A DNA stretch of 64,000 nt from Nitrospirota bacterium (GCA_029858565.1 JAOUEV010000011.1:1-64000), one strand, 5' to 3'; counted from the first letter of the stretch, positions 1 to 7,750 are shown. Program-made: numbers and translations. Notes: a model not told the origin generated them from the letters alone.

Positions 1-71
1 GGTCTGCAAATCCAAGAAAGCCGCCTTCTCAAAAGTTGAATAAGGACGTTATCCTCATGGTATAATGACGG

Positions 72-97
72 GCCGGTATGAAGATACCGGCTTTTTT
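72..97 (+). terminator. Rho-independent terminator
   Basis: An 8-bp perfect stem (GCCGGTAT / ATACCGGC, loop GAAG) is followed by six T residues. It most likely ends transcription of a gene lying to the left of the window. A TATAAT hexamer at 61-66 with TTGAAT at 36-41 (19-bp spacer) sits just before it, so a promoter reading straight into the hairpin is possible but the spacing is poor. Confidence 0.8.
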
Positions 98-175
98 ATT
101 AGCTCATATTGGTGATGGTGTCGTAGAGGCAGATCCTTATATCGCCCCTGCAATTGCCCTGAGGAGGAGAGTTCC

Positions 176-745
176 ATGAAAGTCGTCGCGTTCTTTGGCA
201 GTCCGCGGATCGAGGGGAATACCGACATTCTGCTGCAGGAGGCGCTGAAGCCTGTCCAGGCGGGCGGCCATGAGGTCATTGAGTTCCGTCTGAACCTCCT
301 GAACATCAAACCCTGCCAGGACTGCGGAGGCTGCACAAAGACCGGCGTTTGCGTGATCAATGACGCTATGAAGGATATCTATGAAGCGATCAGGACCGCG
401 GACCGTTTCATCCTTGCGTCACCGATATTTTTCTATACCGTCAGCGCCCAGGCAAAGGCCATGATCGACCGTTGCCAGGCCTTCTGGTGCGAGAAGTATC
501 TCCTGAAAAAGGACATCCCCGCCGGACCCCACGGCCGCAAAGGGCTCCTGCTCGTTGCCGCGGGCATGAACAAGGACGCTGCTGTGCAGTGCGCCGATAC
601 GGTAGCGCGCATTTTTTTCCGCACCATCAGCGTGCCGGAACATGTGATGGTCAGCGCGTTGGGAGCGGACGGGAAAGGTGATGTGCTGAAGAACAGCGCT
701 GTGCTGAAGGAAGCTTATGAGGCGGGAAAGAAGTTAATAAGCTGA
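176..745 (+). CDS. NAD(P)H-dependent FMN reductase / iron-sulfur flavoprotein-like protein
   Basis: A 189-residue flavodoxin-fold protein. The N-terminal GSPRIEGNT loop (residues 8-16) is the FMN phosphate-binding element of the NADPH-dependent FMN reductase family. It is followed by C47, C50, C53 and C59, the compact CX2CX2CX5C pattern seen in archaeal and bacterial iron-sulfur flavoproteins (Isf), so a 4Fe-4S cluster next to FMN is likely. The ASPIFFYTVSAQAK segment is typical of the flavin pocket. Such proteins are cytoplasmic electron carriers or reductases for quinones, peroxide or oxygen; the substrate here cannot be told. GAGGAGAG precedes the ATG with good spacing. The gene stands alone, behind the terminator at 72-97. 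Confidence 0.85.
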   Translation: MKVVAFFGSPRIEGNTDILLQEALKPVQAGGHEVIEFRLNLLNIKPCQDCGGCTKTGVCVINDAMKDIYEAIRTADRFILASPIFFYTVSAQAKAMIDRCQAFWCEKYLLKKDIPAGPHGRKGLLLVAAGMNKDAAVQCADTVARIFFRTISVPEHVMVSALGADGKGDVLKNSAVLKEAYEAGKKLIS

Positions 746-923
746 GTAAGCAGTAAGTGGTAGAGCTGTAAGTAGTCAGTAAGAAGGGCTGGTGAGGAAG
801 AGCAAGGGCTAGTGAAGCGAAAAAGGGCTAGAGGGCTATAAAGAAGGGTAAGGATTAGAGGATCAATGGAACAGTTTGTAAATTCTGAAATCCGAAATCC
901 GCAATCCGCAATCCGCAATCGAA
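746..923. repeat. Low-complexity intergenic stretch with tandem AATCCGC units
   Basis: No gene is apparent. The left part is purine-rich, with repeated AGTAAG and AAGGGCTAG-like words. The right end (about 884-920) is a run of the 7-base unit AATCCGC/AATCCGA repeated about five times. A shorter version of the same run (AATCCGCAATCCGTGATCCGC) lies between nuoJ and nuoK at about 32078-32098, so this is a dispersed intergenic repeat in the genome. Confidence 0.6.
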
Positions 924-1187
924 TCATAATGTCATTTTCACCAGTTCGTGGCCGTTCAATTTCCTGTACAGACCATCAAGCTGTTCCCTGCTCGTGGCGA
1001 TGAACGTCGCGGTGATGGAGAGGTATTTGCCGTTCTTGCTGAGCTGGGATGTGTAGACCACCGGGTCCGGGTCAAGGTGCTTCTCGATGATCTCCTTGAT
1101 CGCCGTTTCAAAGGCCTCGGTGTTGTAGCCCATGACCTTGAGCGGGAAGGGGCAGGGGAACTTGATGATATCTGGCTGGTCGGTCAT
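924..1187 (-). CDS. ybeD: DUF493 (YbeD) family protein
   Basis: An 87-residue small cytosolic protein. It matches the YbeD/DUF493 pattern: an N-terminal FPCPFPLKVMG, a central GKYLSITATF strand, a SREQLDGLYRKL helix and a C-terminal VKMTL. YbeD has a ferredoxin-like alpha-beta fold resembling ACT-type regulatory domains; a regulatory role linked to lipoate metabolism was proposed in E. coli but is not established. The length equals the family norm. It lies 26 bp behind the lipoprotein gene at 1214-1510 on the same strand, so the two may be co-transcribed. The symbol is by family resemblance only. Confidence 0.8.
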   Translation of the reverse strand: MTDQPDIIKFPCPFPLKVMGYNTEAFETAIKEIIEKHLDPDPVVYTSQLSKNGKYLSITATFIATSREQLDGLYRKLNGHELVKMTL

Positions 1188-1213
1188 GAGGAATAATAAT
1201 ACTTCCTGGTGAA

Positions 1214-1510
1214 CTATTCAAATACAAGCTCGTATGCAGCCACAGAAAGGGTGATCGGGATGATGATCAGGTCAAGAGTGGCGCTGAAGGGCAGGTCGAG
1301 CACCGGGTGGTCGGGGGCGGATGCGGTGAACTTTTTGAGTTCCTCCTGGTCGTCCGTTGCGGCGTTATAGTCCAGCCGCGCGCCGCTCATGACTTTCGGC
1401 GTGCCATGGCTGCCGAGCGAGGGCATGGTCCGGATGGTCGCGCAGCCGGAGAGGATAATGGTTGCAAGGAGAATAATAATGAGAGCGAATGCGCGATAAC
1501 GGTTATGCAT
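1214..1510 (-). CDS. YceK/YidQ-type lipoprotein
   Basis: A 98-residue protein starting at the ATG at 1510. A longer in-frame reading upstream runs through an attC-like hairpin and is not credible. Residues 5-20 form a hydrophobic signal segment ending in the lipobox LSGC (lipidated C23). The mature part carries GSHGTPKVMSGARLDYNAA and ends with a second hydrophobic stretch, PFSATLDLIIIPITLSVAAYEL, which matches the DPP/LPFSAVADTLLLP-like ending of the YceK/YidQ (DUF1375) family. It is an envelope lipoprotein of unknown function. The next gene downstream is DUF493. Confidence 0.7.
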   Translation of the reverse strand: MHNRYRAFALIIILLATIILSGCATIRTMPSLGSHGTPKVMSGARLDYNAATDDQEELKKFTASAPDHPVLDLPFSATLDLIIIPITLSVAAYELVFE

Positions 1511-1517
1511 AGTGCTC

Positions 1518-1578
1518 CTGGAACGGCTCGGCTGAGGGGCGCGGTTTTCGTGACCCTCTCGAGCCGAATGGTTAGAAC
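1518..1578 (-). repeat. attC-like imperfect palindrome (left of a possible single cassette)
   Basis: Read on the minus strand, it opens with TTCTAAC and ends with CGTTCCAG. Between them is an imperfect hairpin in which CGGCTCGAGAGGG faces CCCCTCAGCCGAGCCG around GTCACGAAAACCGCG. Size (61 bp), outer AAC/GTT elements and the mismatched hairpin resemble integron attC sites. A sister copy with the same central CGCGAAAACC-type core lies at 2206-2276, on the other side of one AT-rich gene. Confidence 0.4.
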
Positions 1579-1594
1579 GTGTCCGCACTGTTTT

Positions 1595-2200
1595 CTATCT
1601 AAAGAAATTGTCCCAAACAGAATATGCAATCAGGCAACAAGTGGCCAGCAAAAGAATAACAGCGATAGCTTTCAATGCGCGATCAGCCATGGATGATTCT
1701 GTCGGACGGATCAACATCGCGTATGACGTTCTTAGGCCTGGAGTACGATTCGTAATTTCTGCGATTAATTCGATTTGATATTTTGCACTACCTCTTCTTA
1801 TGAGATCAAATATTGTTGCGGCCTCCTGATCTGCCGGTTCAAGGCCAGAGCCAATAATAAAATTACCTTTATCGGTAAAAACCTTGTATCTCAAATTACC
1901 TTTTATCGGTGTAAGTGTTTTGATTTCTCGCACTTGACGCCACGTGGAAAATATCTTCTTTCTCCAACCATGAAACAATATCCCATCTTCAGTCACCTCA
2001 ATGTAGGTTCTCGCGAGGCTGTAATAGGCAGGAAATGGCAATGCAAAACATGCTGTGGATAGAAGAAGAAAAATTATCTTTCCTGTGAGTGAAGGTTCAA
2101 TAAATACGACTACTGTTCCTAGTCCACCCGTACCAAAACAAAGGCCAAATAGCAGGGAGCGATAATTCACGCCACTATGATAGTCGTATTTTTTCTTCAT
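1595..2200 (-). CDS. Hypothetical membrane protein with PH-like domain
   Basis: A 201-residue protein of unrecognised family. Hydrophobic segments lie near residues 14-35, 39-60 and 175-195. The middle region, about 60-135 (YIEVTEDGILFHGWRKKI, then FSTWRQVREIKTL and YKVFTDKGNFIIGSG), has the beta-strand layout and the W-x-V-x-x-I pattern of bacterial pleckstrin-homology-like membrane proteins (compare DUF304-type PH domains). That assignment is by pattern only. The DNA is clearly richer in A+T than its neighbours, and the gene sits between two attC-like hairpins (1518-1578 and 2206-2276), which suggests it arrived as a cassette. ATG at 2200. Confidence 0.65.
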   Translation of the reverse strand: MKKKYDYHSGVNYRSLLFGLCFGTGGLGTVVVFIEPSLTGKIIFLLLSTACFALPFPAYYSLARTYIEVTEDGILFHGWRKKIFSTWRQVREIKTLTPIKGNLRYKVFTDKGNFIIGSGLEPADQEAATIFDLIRRGSAKYQIELIAEITNRTPGLRTSYAMLIRPTESSMADRALKAIAVILLLATCCLIAYSVWDNFFR

Positions 2201-2205
2201 GCTCT

Positions 2206-2276
2206 ATTCTGAACTCCGGGGAGCTAGCGCGCGTGAGGAGCGTGGTTTTCGCGACTCACTCGGCGCTGGTTGGAAT
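2206..2276 (-). repeat. attC-like imperfect palindrome (right of a possible single cassette)
   Basis: Read on the minus strand it runs from ATTCCAAC to GTTCAGAAT and contains GAGTGAGTCGCGAAAACC followed by ACGCTCCTCAC. It shares the GTCRCGAAAACC core with the hairpin at 1518-1578. Its inner boundary sequence GTTCAGAAT loosely matches GTTAGAACG, the complement of the other site's outer end, as expected for the two ends of one cassette. Confidence 0.4.
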
Positions 2277-2335
2277 CTGTGGCCCTGCCTGTTAAAATAC
2301 ATTGAAACAATCCGCTGCTTTTGCTATTATCACTT

Positions 2336-2572
2336 ATGCCGACAGTGCTTGAGGATGGCCCCTATCGTTTCGTCTTTTTCAGTTCTGATAAAGGGGAGCC
2401 GCCTCATATTCACATAAAACGAGAACGCCTGATCGCCAAATTTTGGCTTGATCCGGTAGTACATGCAAAAAATCGGGGCTTTCAAGGACATGAGTTGAAC
2501 CACATTGCACGTCTTGTGGCAAAGCATGCACCGGCCCTTTTGGAGGCGTGGCATGAGTACTTTAGTGCTTGA
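2336..2572 (+). CDS. DUF4160 family protein
   Basis: A 78-residue protein starting MPTVLEDGPYRFVFFSSD. The sequence holds the DUF4160 hallmarks: RFVFFSSDKGEPPHIHIKR near the N-terminus, then KFWLDPVVHAKNRGF, and a helix ENHIARLVAKH-like ending in LLEAWHEYF. DUF4160 proteins are almost always encoded next to a DUF2442 gene, as here (20-bp overlap). The pair has been suggested to act as a toxin-antitoxin-like module, but no activity is established. The start at 2336 was chosen because the family begins with MPT(V/I) a few residues before the G-x-(Y/F)-R-(V/F) block. Confidence 0.8.
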   Translation: MPTVLEDGPYRFVFFSSDKGEPPHIHIKRERLIAKFWLDPVVHAKNRGFQGHELNHIARLVAKHAPALLEAWHEYFSA

Positions 2573-2855
2573 TGTAGAACCTATTGCCGTAGATGTGTCT
2601 GTGACGGATGATGACTTGACTGTACATCTTACCGATGGCCGTCGTATAAGTGTTCCTTTAGCCTGGTACCCTCGTCTGCTCAATGCTTCTCCGGAAGAGC
2701 GGATGCACTGGCAATTGTTAGGCGATGGCTACGCCATTGAATGGCCCGACATGGACGAACATATCGGCCTTGAGGGCTTATTGGCAGGGCGACCAAGCGG
2801 AGAGAATCCGCAATCTCTCAAACGGTGGCTCGATTCACGTCGCAGCAAGCAATAG
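2553..2855 (+). CDS. DUF2442 family protein
   Basis: A 100-residue protein from the ATG at 2553, which follows TTTGGAGGCG with good spacing. The VTDDDLTVHLTDGRRISVPLAWYPRL segment (about residues 17-42) is the DUF2442 signature, in which a strand pair leads into L-x-W-(Y/F)-P-R-L. The C-terminus GYAIEWPDMDEHIGLEGLLAG is also standard. It overlaps the DUF4160 gene by 20 bp and the pair is closed by a strong terminator at 2884-2918, so this is a complete two-gene transcription unit. Role unknown; a toxin-antitoxin-like pairing is a hypothesis only. Confidence 0.85.
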   Translation: MSTLVLDVEPIAVDVSVTDDDLTVHLTDGRRISVPLAWYPRLLNASPEERMHWQLLGDGYAIEWPDMDEHIGLEGLLAGRPSGENPQSLKRWLDSRRSKQ

Positions 2856-2883
2856 CGTCAAAGTATTGCGACAAAGTTGTGAA

Positions 2884-2918
2884 GAGGGGGCGCGTTTTTC
2901 AGCGCCCCCTCTTTTTTT
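2884..2918 (+). terminator. Rho-independent terminator of the DUF4160/DUF2442 pair
   Basis: A 10-bp perfect stem (GAGGGGGCGC / GCGCCCCCTC) with an 8-base loop is followed by seven T residues. It lies 29 bp after the DUF2442 stop codon. Confidence 0.9.
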
Positions 2919-2932
2919 CTCGTACAGCTTCT

Positions 2933-3149
2933 TTAATTAAAACTCACTGCAATGCCTGCGGCATCGTCATAATCATTCGGACCTTGCCCCTGTTGCCATA
3001 CTGCAAATAAGTCAGCCATGCCATTAAATACGGCACCATTGGTTAACTCCGCCTGTATGCTGGTCAACTTGTTATTGGTATCATAAACATTTTGCAGAGA
3101 CCCTGGTTTATGATATGAATAACTTCTTTGCTGCCATTGTAAAGGGTTT
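2933..3149 (-). pseudogene. C-terminal remnant of an unidentified protein
   Basis: On the minus strand an open stretch without any upstream start runs about 70 codons to a TAA at 2935-2933. Its last part reads like a genuine protein end: ELTNGAVFNGMADLFAVW, then QQGQGPNDYDDAAGIAVSFN. Upstream of that, the reading LYNGSKEVIHIINQG continues in a neighbouring frame, consistent with a frameshifted relic. The family is not recognised. The relic lies just beyond the stop of the SGNH hydrolase gene on the same strand. Confidence 0.4.
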
Positions 3150-3668
3150 TCACTTCCCTAGATACTCCTCAACCGCCTTTGCCCAGGCCTCATACCCTTT
3201 GTTCGCCAGATGCACACCGTCATCGGAAAGATAGCCCTTCTTCGGTTTCCCGTTGTTATCCACGAACCTGCTGTATATATCGAGATATTCGGTTCCATGT
3301 TCCCGGCTGATCTCGGCAAGGTGGCGGTTCAGGTCGCGGATCATGTCATTGTTGATCCAGGGCATGTCAACAGGCAGGAGACTCTGGACAACGACCTTCG
3401 CGCTTTTCCACCGGGTGGTGAAATTCCTGACGATCTCGTTGTAGGGGGCGGTGATGTCGTAGCGCTCTGAAAGGACGTTGTTGATCCCGGTCATGAGGAA
3501 CACGTAGTCCGGATCTCCAGCCCGCTCACGGATGTATTCCCTGCGTTCAAGCATTTCCTCGACAGTCTCGCCGGAGATACCGAGGTTAACGACCGAGTGC
3601 CTGGGGAATCGCTCCTGCCAGTCGTACCATTCGGTGAGGGAGTCGCCTATGAATACAAGATGCGCCAT
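3150..3668 (-). CDS. SGNH/GDSL hydrolase
   Basis: A 172-residue hydrolase starting at the ATG at 3668 (MAHLVFIGDSLTEW). Frames open further upstream only through repeat DNA. The four SGNH blocks are present: block I GDSLTEW with nucleophile S10, block II NLGISGET with G30, block III TGINN with N63, and block V SDDGVHLANKGY with D150 and H153. There is no signal peptide, so it is probably cytoplasmic. Family members cleave ester bonds in lipids, acylated sugars or peptidoglycan; the WYDW...VNLGISG layout resembles the sialate-esterase/lysophospholipase-type subgroup, but the substrate is unknown. Neighbours give no clue. Confidence 0.85.
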   Translation of the reverse strand: MAHLVFIGDSLTEWYDWQERFPRHSVVNLGISGETVEEMLERREYIRERAGDPDYVFLMTGINNVLSERYDITAPYNEIVRNFTTRWKSAKVVVQSLLPVDMPWINNDMIRDLNRHLAEISREHGTEYLDIYSRFVDNNGKPKKGYLSDDGVHLANKGYEAWAKAVEEYLGK

Positions 3669-3728
3669 AGATGACGGGAGTGTATGCGAAACAGCGGAAA
3701 ATGGCAATAGAAAACCATACGAGATCGA

Positions 3729-3811
3729 TTTTACCACGGAGGCACGGAGACACGGAGAGTGTCGGTGGTCTGCTGTTCGTCTTTCTTCGTGGCTTCGTGG
3801 CTTCATGAGAG
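3729..3811. repeat. Inverted repeat of the CACGGAG/CTTCGTGG family
   Basis: The left arm at about 3729-3759 reads TTTTACCACGGAGGCACGG and continues with ACACGGAG units. The right arm at about 3781-3811 reads CTTCGTGGCTTCGTGG, roughly its reverse complement. No gene lies between. It belongs to the same class as the repeats around the GxxExxY genes and at 26303-26389. Confidence 0.6.
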
Positions 3812-3891
3812 ACACCGGCTTTTCCAGTAAAGGAGTTTGACAAGGCTGTTTCCTTTGTGATACCGTAATTGCATTCGTTCCTCCGCAAGTA

Positions 3892-3983
3892 CGTCGTTCC
3901 CGCGAATGCGGGAATCCAGGTCTTTTTACATGAAAAGAACTACCCTGTTTCTGGATCCCGGCCTTAACCGCACCGGGATGACG
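3892..3983. repeat. Dispersed inverted repeat (GCGGGAATCCAGG type)
   Basis: Left arm CCGCGAATGCGGGAATCCAG and right arm CTGGATCCCGGCC...CACCGGGATGACG form a roughly 90-bp imperfect palindrome, a type widely scattered in intergenic DNA of many bacteria. Its right end supplies the ATG used here as the start of the M28 peptidase gene. Confidence 0.6.
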
Positions 3984-4922
3984 CACTTATGGAAGAGAAT
4001 CGTCCTGTACCCGGTCGCCGGGATTATCATCCTCATCGTTCCACTGCGTGGTGAAACCATGGACCTTCCATCCTATCTCCGCCTGATCGTGAGCAAGCTG
4101 TCCCGGGACATCGGCGTGCGCTTTTATCAGGACCTGGAACGCATGGAAAAGACCGAGAAATACATTGCCGCCGAGTTCGCGTCCTTGGGCTATCCGGTGA
4201 CAAAGCAGTCGTTCAAGTTTGAGGGCAGGACCTACCACAATGTGATCGCTGAACTGAAAGGGACGGACCCGGACGCGGGCGTCCTTATCATTGGGGCTCA
4301 TTATGATTCGGTGCGCACCACGCCCGGGGCGGATGACAATGCCAGCGGTATCGCGGGCCTGCTGGGGATCGCAAAATTGCTCGCGGGCAAACAGCCGGGC
4401 CGCACGGTGCGCATCGTGGCCTTTGCCCTGGAAGAGCCGCCGGTCTACCGGTCTCGCAATATGGCGAGCTATCACTATGCCAAGAGCCTCCATGACAAGA
4501 AGGAAAAGGTGGAAGGCATGATCTGCCTTGAGATGATCGGTTACTTCACCGACAGGCCGGGATCGCAGCACTATCCGCTGCCGTTCATGAAGCTCAAGTT
4601 CCCGAAGATCGGGAACTTCATCGCCATGGTGGGGAACAGGAAGTCGAAGCAATTTACCGATACCATCGCGTCAAATTTCAAGCAGGCAACGGACCTGCCC
4701 TTCGTGACTTTGAACGCTCCTGCGATCGTGGTGGGCATCGATTTCTCGGACCACTGGTCCTTTGGCAAGTTCAATTACCCCGCGTTCATGGTCACGGACA
4801 CGGCCTTCTACCGCAATCCCAATTACCACGCGCCTTCGGACCTGCCGGACACGCTCGACTACAGCCGTATGGCCAAGGTGGTGGAGGGGCTGGCAGGGGC
4901 AGTAGAAAAAATGAACAAGTAG
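3978..4922 (+). CDS. M28 family zinc peptidase
   Basis: A 314-residue aminopeptidase-type protein. The di-zinc ligand set of family M28 is visible: H108 and D110 in GAHYDS, D119/D120 in GADDNASG, the E152-E153 pair in ALEEPP, E185 in CLEMIGY and H284 in NYHAPSD. A hydrophobic segment at residues 8-23 suggests a membrane anchor or signal, so the enzyme probably works at or outside the inner membrane on peptides. The ATG at 3978 lies in the end of a dispersed repeat and lacks a clear ribosome site; M28 (4059) is the alternative start and would remove the hydrophobic segment. It stands alone between a repeat and the acyl-ligase fusion gene. Confidence 0.8.
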   Translation: MTHLWKRIVLYPVAGIIILIVPLRGETMDLPSYLRLIVSKLSRDIGVRFYQDLERMEKTEKYIAAEFASLGYPVTKQSFKFEGRTYHNVIAELKGTDPDAGVLIIGAHYDSVRTTPGADDNASGIAGLLGIAKLLAGKQPGRTVRIVAFALEEPPVYRSRNMASYHYAKSLHDKKEKVEGMICLEMIGYFTDRPGSQHYPLPFMKLKFPKIGNFIAMVGNRKSKQFTDTIASNFKQATDLPFVTLNAPAIVVGIDFSDHWSFGKFNYPAFMVTDTAFYRNPNYHAPSDLPDTLDYSRMAKVVEGLAGAVEKMNK

Positions 4923-5073
4923 TAAGGGGTAGAGGGGTAAAACACTCTGGCCCTTCTTCTGCTTCACTAGCCCTGTAGCCCTTCAGTTGCCTCATTAGCC
5001 CTTGTTTTTCCCTTTTCTTCCCTGTATTCTGTTTTCATCGGCACTACTTCCCTCGTGGTCCCCAGGAGAGCCC

Positions 5074-7677
5074 ATGATCCTTACCAAGATCCAGGAAGCC
5101 GCGTCGCTCTATCCGGAGAAGGTCGCCATCCAGATCAAGGAAAGCGACTCCTACCGGCAGTATTCCTATCAGGAACTCATTCAGGCAATAGCGTCGGTAA
5201 GCAGGGGCCTGTCGCTCCAGGGGATCCGGAAGGCCGACCGGGTCGCCATTTTGTCCGAGAACCGGCCGGAGTGGGTCATCGCCTATCTCGCTATAACTTC
5301 GCTCGGCGCGGTGGTCGTCCCTCTGGACGCGCAGCTCACGGAAAAAGAGGTCGCGGTGCTGCTGGGCAACTGCGCGGCAAAGGCAGCGTGCGTGTCCTCC
5401 TCCACGCGGGACAAACTTCCCCGGGGCGGGGCGGCAATGGTCATCTCCTTTGATGCGGGCGACGGCGTGCTGTTCTCCGACCTGATGAGGTCCCATCGGA
5501 CGGCGCCCATGCCCGCTGCTCCCTATGACAGCGACCTTGCCGCGATCCTGTACACTTCGGGGACCACGGGCGATCCCAAGGGCGTCATGCTGTCCCACGG
5601 CAACCTTGCCGCGAATTGCGCCAGCGCCATCAAGCTCGATATCATCTATCAGACCGACAACCTGCTCTGCCTTTTGCCGCTGCACCACACCTATCCTGCC
5701 ATGGCCTGCATGCTGCTGACGCTTTCCCTTGGCGGCACCATGACCATGCTGAACAGCCTCAAGGGGCCTGATATCATCGCCTGCATGCAGGAGACCGAGA
5801 TCAGCGTGCTCGTGGGCGTGCCCCAGCTCCTGACCGCGCTGCGCAGGGCGATCTTTGACAAGATCGATGCAAGCCCGAGCCATCTCCGGGTGATCGCCAA
5901 ATCCCTGCTCGGCCTGAGCGGGCTCGTCCGCAGGACCACGGGCGTCCTGATCGGCAGGAAACTGTTCAGCAAGGTGCATGAACGGTTCGGTCCCAAGTTC
6001 CGGCTCATGGCGAGCGGCGGAGCGCGGCTGGACCCCGATGTGTTCACGGACATGTCGAACCTCGGGTTCATGGTGATCGAGGCCTATGGTCTTACCGAGA
6101 CATCGCCCGCGGCGACGTTCAATCCCGTGGGCAAGCAGAAGGCCGGATCCATCGGAGTACCGATCCCTGACGTGGAACTGAGGATCGTTAACCCTGACAA
6201 GACCGGGATGGGCGAGATCGCGATCAAGGGACCGAACGTGATGCTGGGCTACTACAAAAAGCCCGAGGCATCGGCGGAAGTGCTGAAGGACGGCTGGTTC
6301 TACACCGGCGACCTGGGTTACCGGGACAGGGACGGCTACTACTTCATCACCGGCAGGTCCAAGGAGATGATCGTTCTTTCCACGGGCAAGAAGGTCTTTC
6401 CTGACGAACTGGAGAAGTTCTATAAGCAGCTGCCGGCGATCAAGGAGATCTGCATGGTCCAGACCGAACGGGGTCTGGAAGCGGCGGTGGTGCCGGATTT
6501 CGACTATCTCCGGAAGATGAACATCGCCAATGCCCGCGAGACCATCGGTTTCGAGATCGAGGACCTTGCCAAGGACCTGGCGCCGTATAAGCGGATCTCC
6601 GGTCTCAAGGTGTTCAAGGATTCCCTGCCGGTCACGCGGCTCGGTAAACTGCGGCGGGCAAAGGTTCGGGAACAGTATCTCTCCGGCGGGGAGCGTGTAG
6701 AAAAGACCGTGCGCGAGGAGGATATGGGACTGCTTGAAACGGAGACCGGAAAAAAGACGGTCGCCTGTCTCGCGCCGTTCTCGGCAAAGAAACACATTGT
6801 TCCCGACGACAACCTGGAGATCGATCTGGGGCTCGACTCCCTGGCCCGGGTCGAACTGGTGGTAAGTCTTGAGCGGACCTTTGGCGTGGGTCTGCCGGAA
6901 TCCTTCGGGTCTTTGGTCTTTACGGTGCGCGACGTGGTGGAGAAGATGGAGGAGCGTCTTGCCGCCGGGCCGTCGGGGCCGGGCGCGCACGTTCGACTGA
7001 CCTGGTCCGATATCCTGTCTGAGGAGCCTGCAGAAGAGGCAAAGCGGCTGGTGCGGCTCAAGCGAAATCCGCTTTGCGTCGCAGGGTGGGCTGCGGCTAT
7101 CTTCCTCCTGAAGATATTCTTCCTGGTCTACGGCCGCATGACCGTGCGCGGCAGGGAAAATTTGCCGAAGAAGGGGCCGTACCTGCTGACGCCGAACCAC
7201 CTGAGCAATGCCGATGCGTTCCTGCAGGCCGTTGCCATGCCCCTCTCCATCGCGCGGCAGGTCTTCTATCTCGGAGACACCAAGTTCTTCGGCGGGCCGG
7301 TGTCATCGCGCATCGCCCAATACATGCAGGTCATTCCTGTGGACATGGAAGCGAAGCTCTTCAACGCGCTCCAGCTATCGGCATTCATGCTCCGGGAGGG
7401 CAAGGTGCTCTGCGTGTTCCCCGAGGGCGCTCGTTCACGGGACGGAAAGATCAAGGACTTCAAGAAAGGCGTCGGTATCCTTGCTAAGGAACTGAACGTG
7501 CCGCTGGTCCCGGTGGCCATTACCGGTACCTTTGAGTTCCTGCGGCCCGGGAGCAACGTGCCCCGGCCGGCCAGGGTGAGCGTGACCTTCGGCAAACCGC
7601 TCTATCCCGGAGAAATGGGATATGAGGAGATCGTGAAGAGGCTCTACGGGGAAGTGGTGGAGTTGTTGGAGAAGTAA
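5074..7677 (+). CDS. Fused AMP-dependent acyl ligase / acyl carrier / 1-acylglycerol-phosphate-type acyltransferase
   Basis: An 867-residue three-module protein. Residues 1-540 are an acyl-CoA/acyl-ACP synthetase: the ATP loop YTSGTTGDPKGVMLSHGN lies near 160-177, YGLTETSP follows in the middle and YTGDLGYRDRDGYYFITGRSKEM near the hinge. Residues about 560-640 hold an acyl carrier domain with the phosphopantetheine serine in GLDSLARVEL (S589). Residues about 670-867 are a PlsC-type acyltransferase with H709-x4-D714 (NHLSNADAF), FPEGARSRDG and a hydrophobic lead-in (WAAAIFLLKIFFLVYG). The fusion suggests that an activated acyl chain is held on the built-in carrier and passed to a (lyso)phospholipid, as in Aas-type recycling, but with its own ACP. 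Start chosen at 5074 after CAGGAGAGCCC. Confidence 0.88.
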   Translation: MILTKIQEAASLYPEKVAIQIKESDSYRQYSYQELIQAIASVSRGLSLQGIRKADRVAILSENRPEWVIAYLAITSLGAVVVPLDAQLTEKEVAVLLGNCAAKAACVSSSTRDKLPRGGAAMVISFDAGDGVLFSDLMRSHRTAPMPAAPYDSDLAAILYTSGTTGDPKGVMLSHGNLAANCASAIKLDIIYQTDNLLCLLPLHHTYPAMACMLLTLSLGGTMTMLNSLKGPDIIACMQETEISVLVGVPQLLTALRRAIFDKIDASPSHLRVIAKSLLGLSGLVRRTTGVLIGRKLFSKVHERFGPKFRLMASGGARLDPDVFTDMSNLGFMVIEAYGLTETSPAATFNPVGKQKAGSIGVPIPDVELRIVNPDKTGMGEIAIKGPNVMLGYYKKPEASAEVLKDGWFYTGDLGYRDRDGYYFITGRSKEMIVLSTGKKVFPDELEKFYKQLPAIKEICMVQTERGLEAAVVPDFDYLRKMNIANARETIGFEIEDLAKDLAPYKRISGLKVFKDSLPVTRLGKLRRAKVREQYLSGGERVEKTVREEDMGLLETETGKKTVACLAPFSAKKHIVPDDNLEIDLGLDSLARVELVVSLERTFGVGLPESFGSLVFTVRDVVEKMEERLAAGPSGPGAHVRLTWSDILSEEPAEEAKRLVRLKRNPLCVAGWAAAIFLLKIFFLVYGRMTVRGRENLPKKGPYLLTPNHLSNADAFLQAVAMPLSIARQVFYLGDTKFFGGPVSSRIAQYMQVIPVDMEAKLFNALQLSAFMLREGKVLCVFPEGARSRDGKIKDFKKGVGILAKELNVPLVPVAITGTFEFLRPGSNVPRPARVSVTFGKPLYPGEMGYEEIVKRLYGEVVELLEK

Positions 7678-7750
7678 CGAGAGGCGAGAGGCAAGAGACA
7701 AGAGACGAGAGACAAGAGACGAGAGACGAGAGACAAGAGACGAGAGACAA
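7678..7750. repeat. Heptameric tandem repeat GAGACAA/GAGACGA
   Basis: Starting right after the stop of the fusion gene, about ten copies of a 7-base unit (GAGACAA, GAGACGA, GAGGCAA) follow in tandem. Between here and the patatin gene (7751-7902) there is half of an ACGCAGAGTGACGCTGAG repeat and no convincing gene. Confidence 0.75.

Noticed and set aside
36-66. Promoter for the flavoprotein gene
   Set aside because: The TTGAAT/TATAAT pair has a 19-bp spacer and would start transcription at a terminator hairpin; kept only as a note.
5044-7200. A 718-codon open frame on the minus strand
   Set aside because: It is the mirror of the fusion gene in GC-rich DNA; its translation has histidine/arginine-rich low-complexity composition and no domains, while the plus-strand gene has intact active sites.
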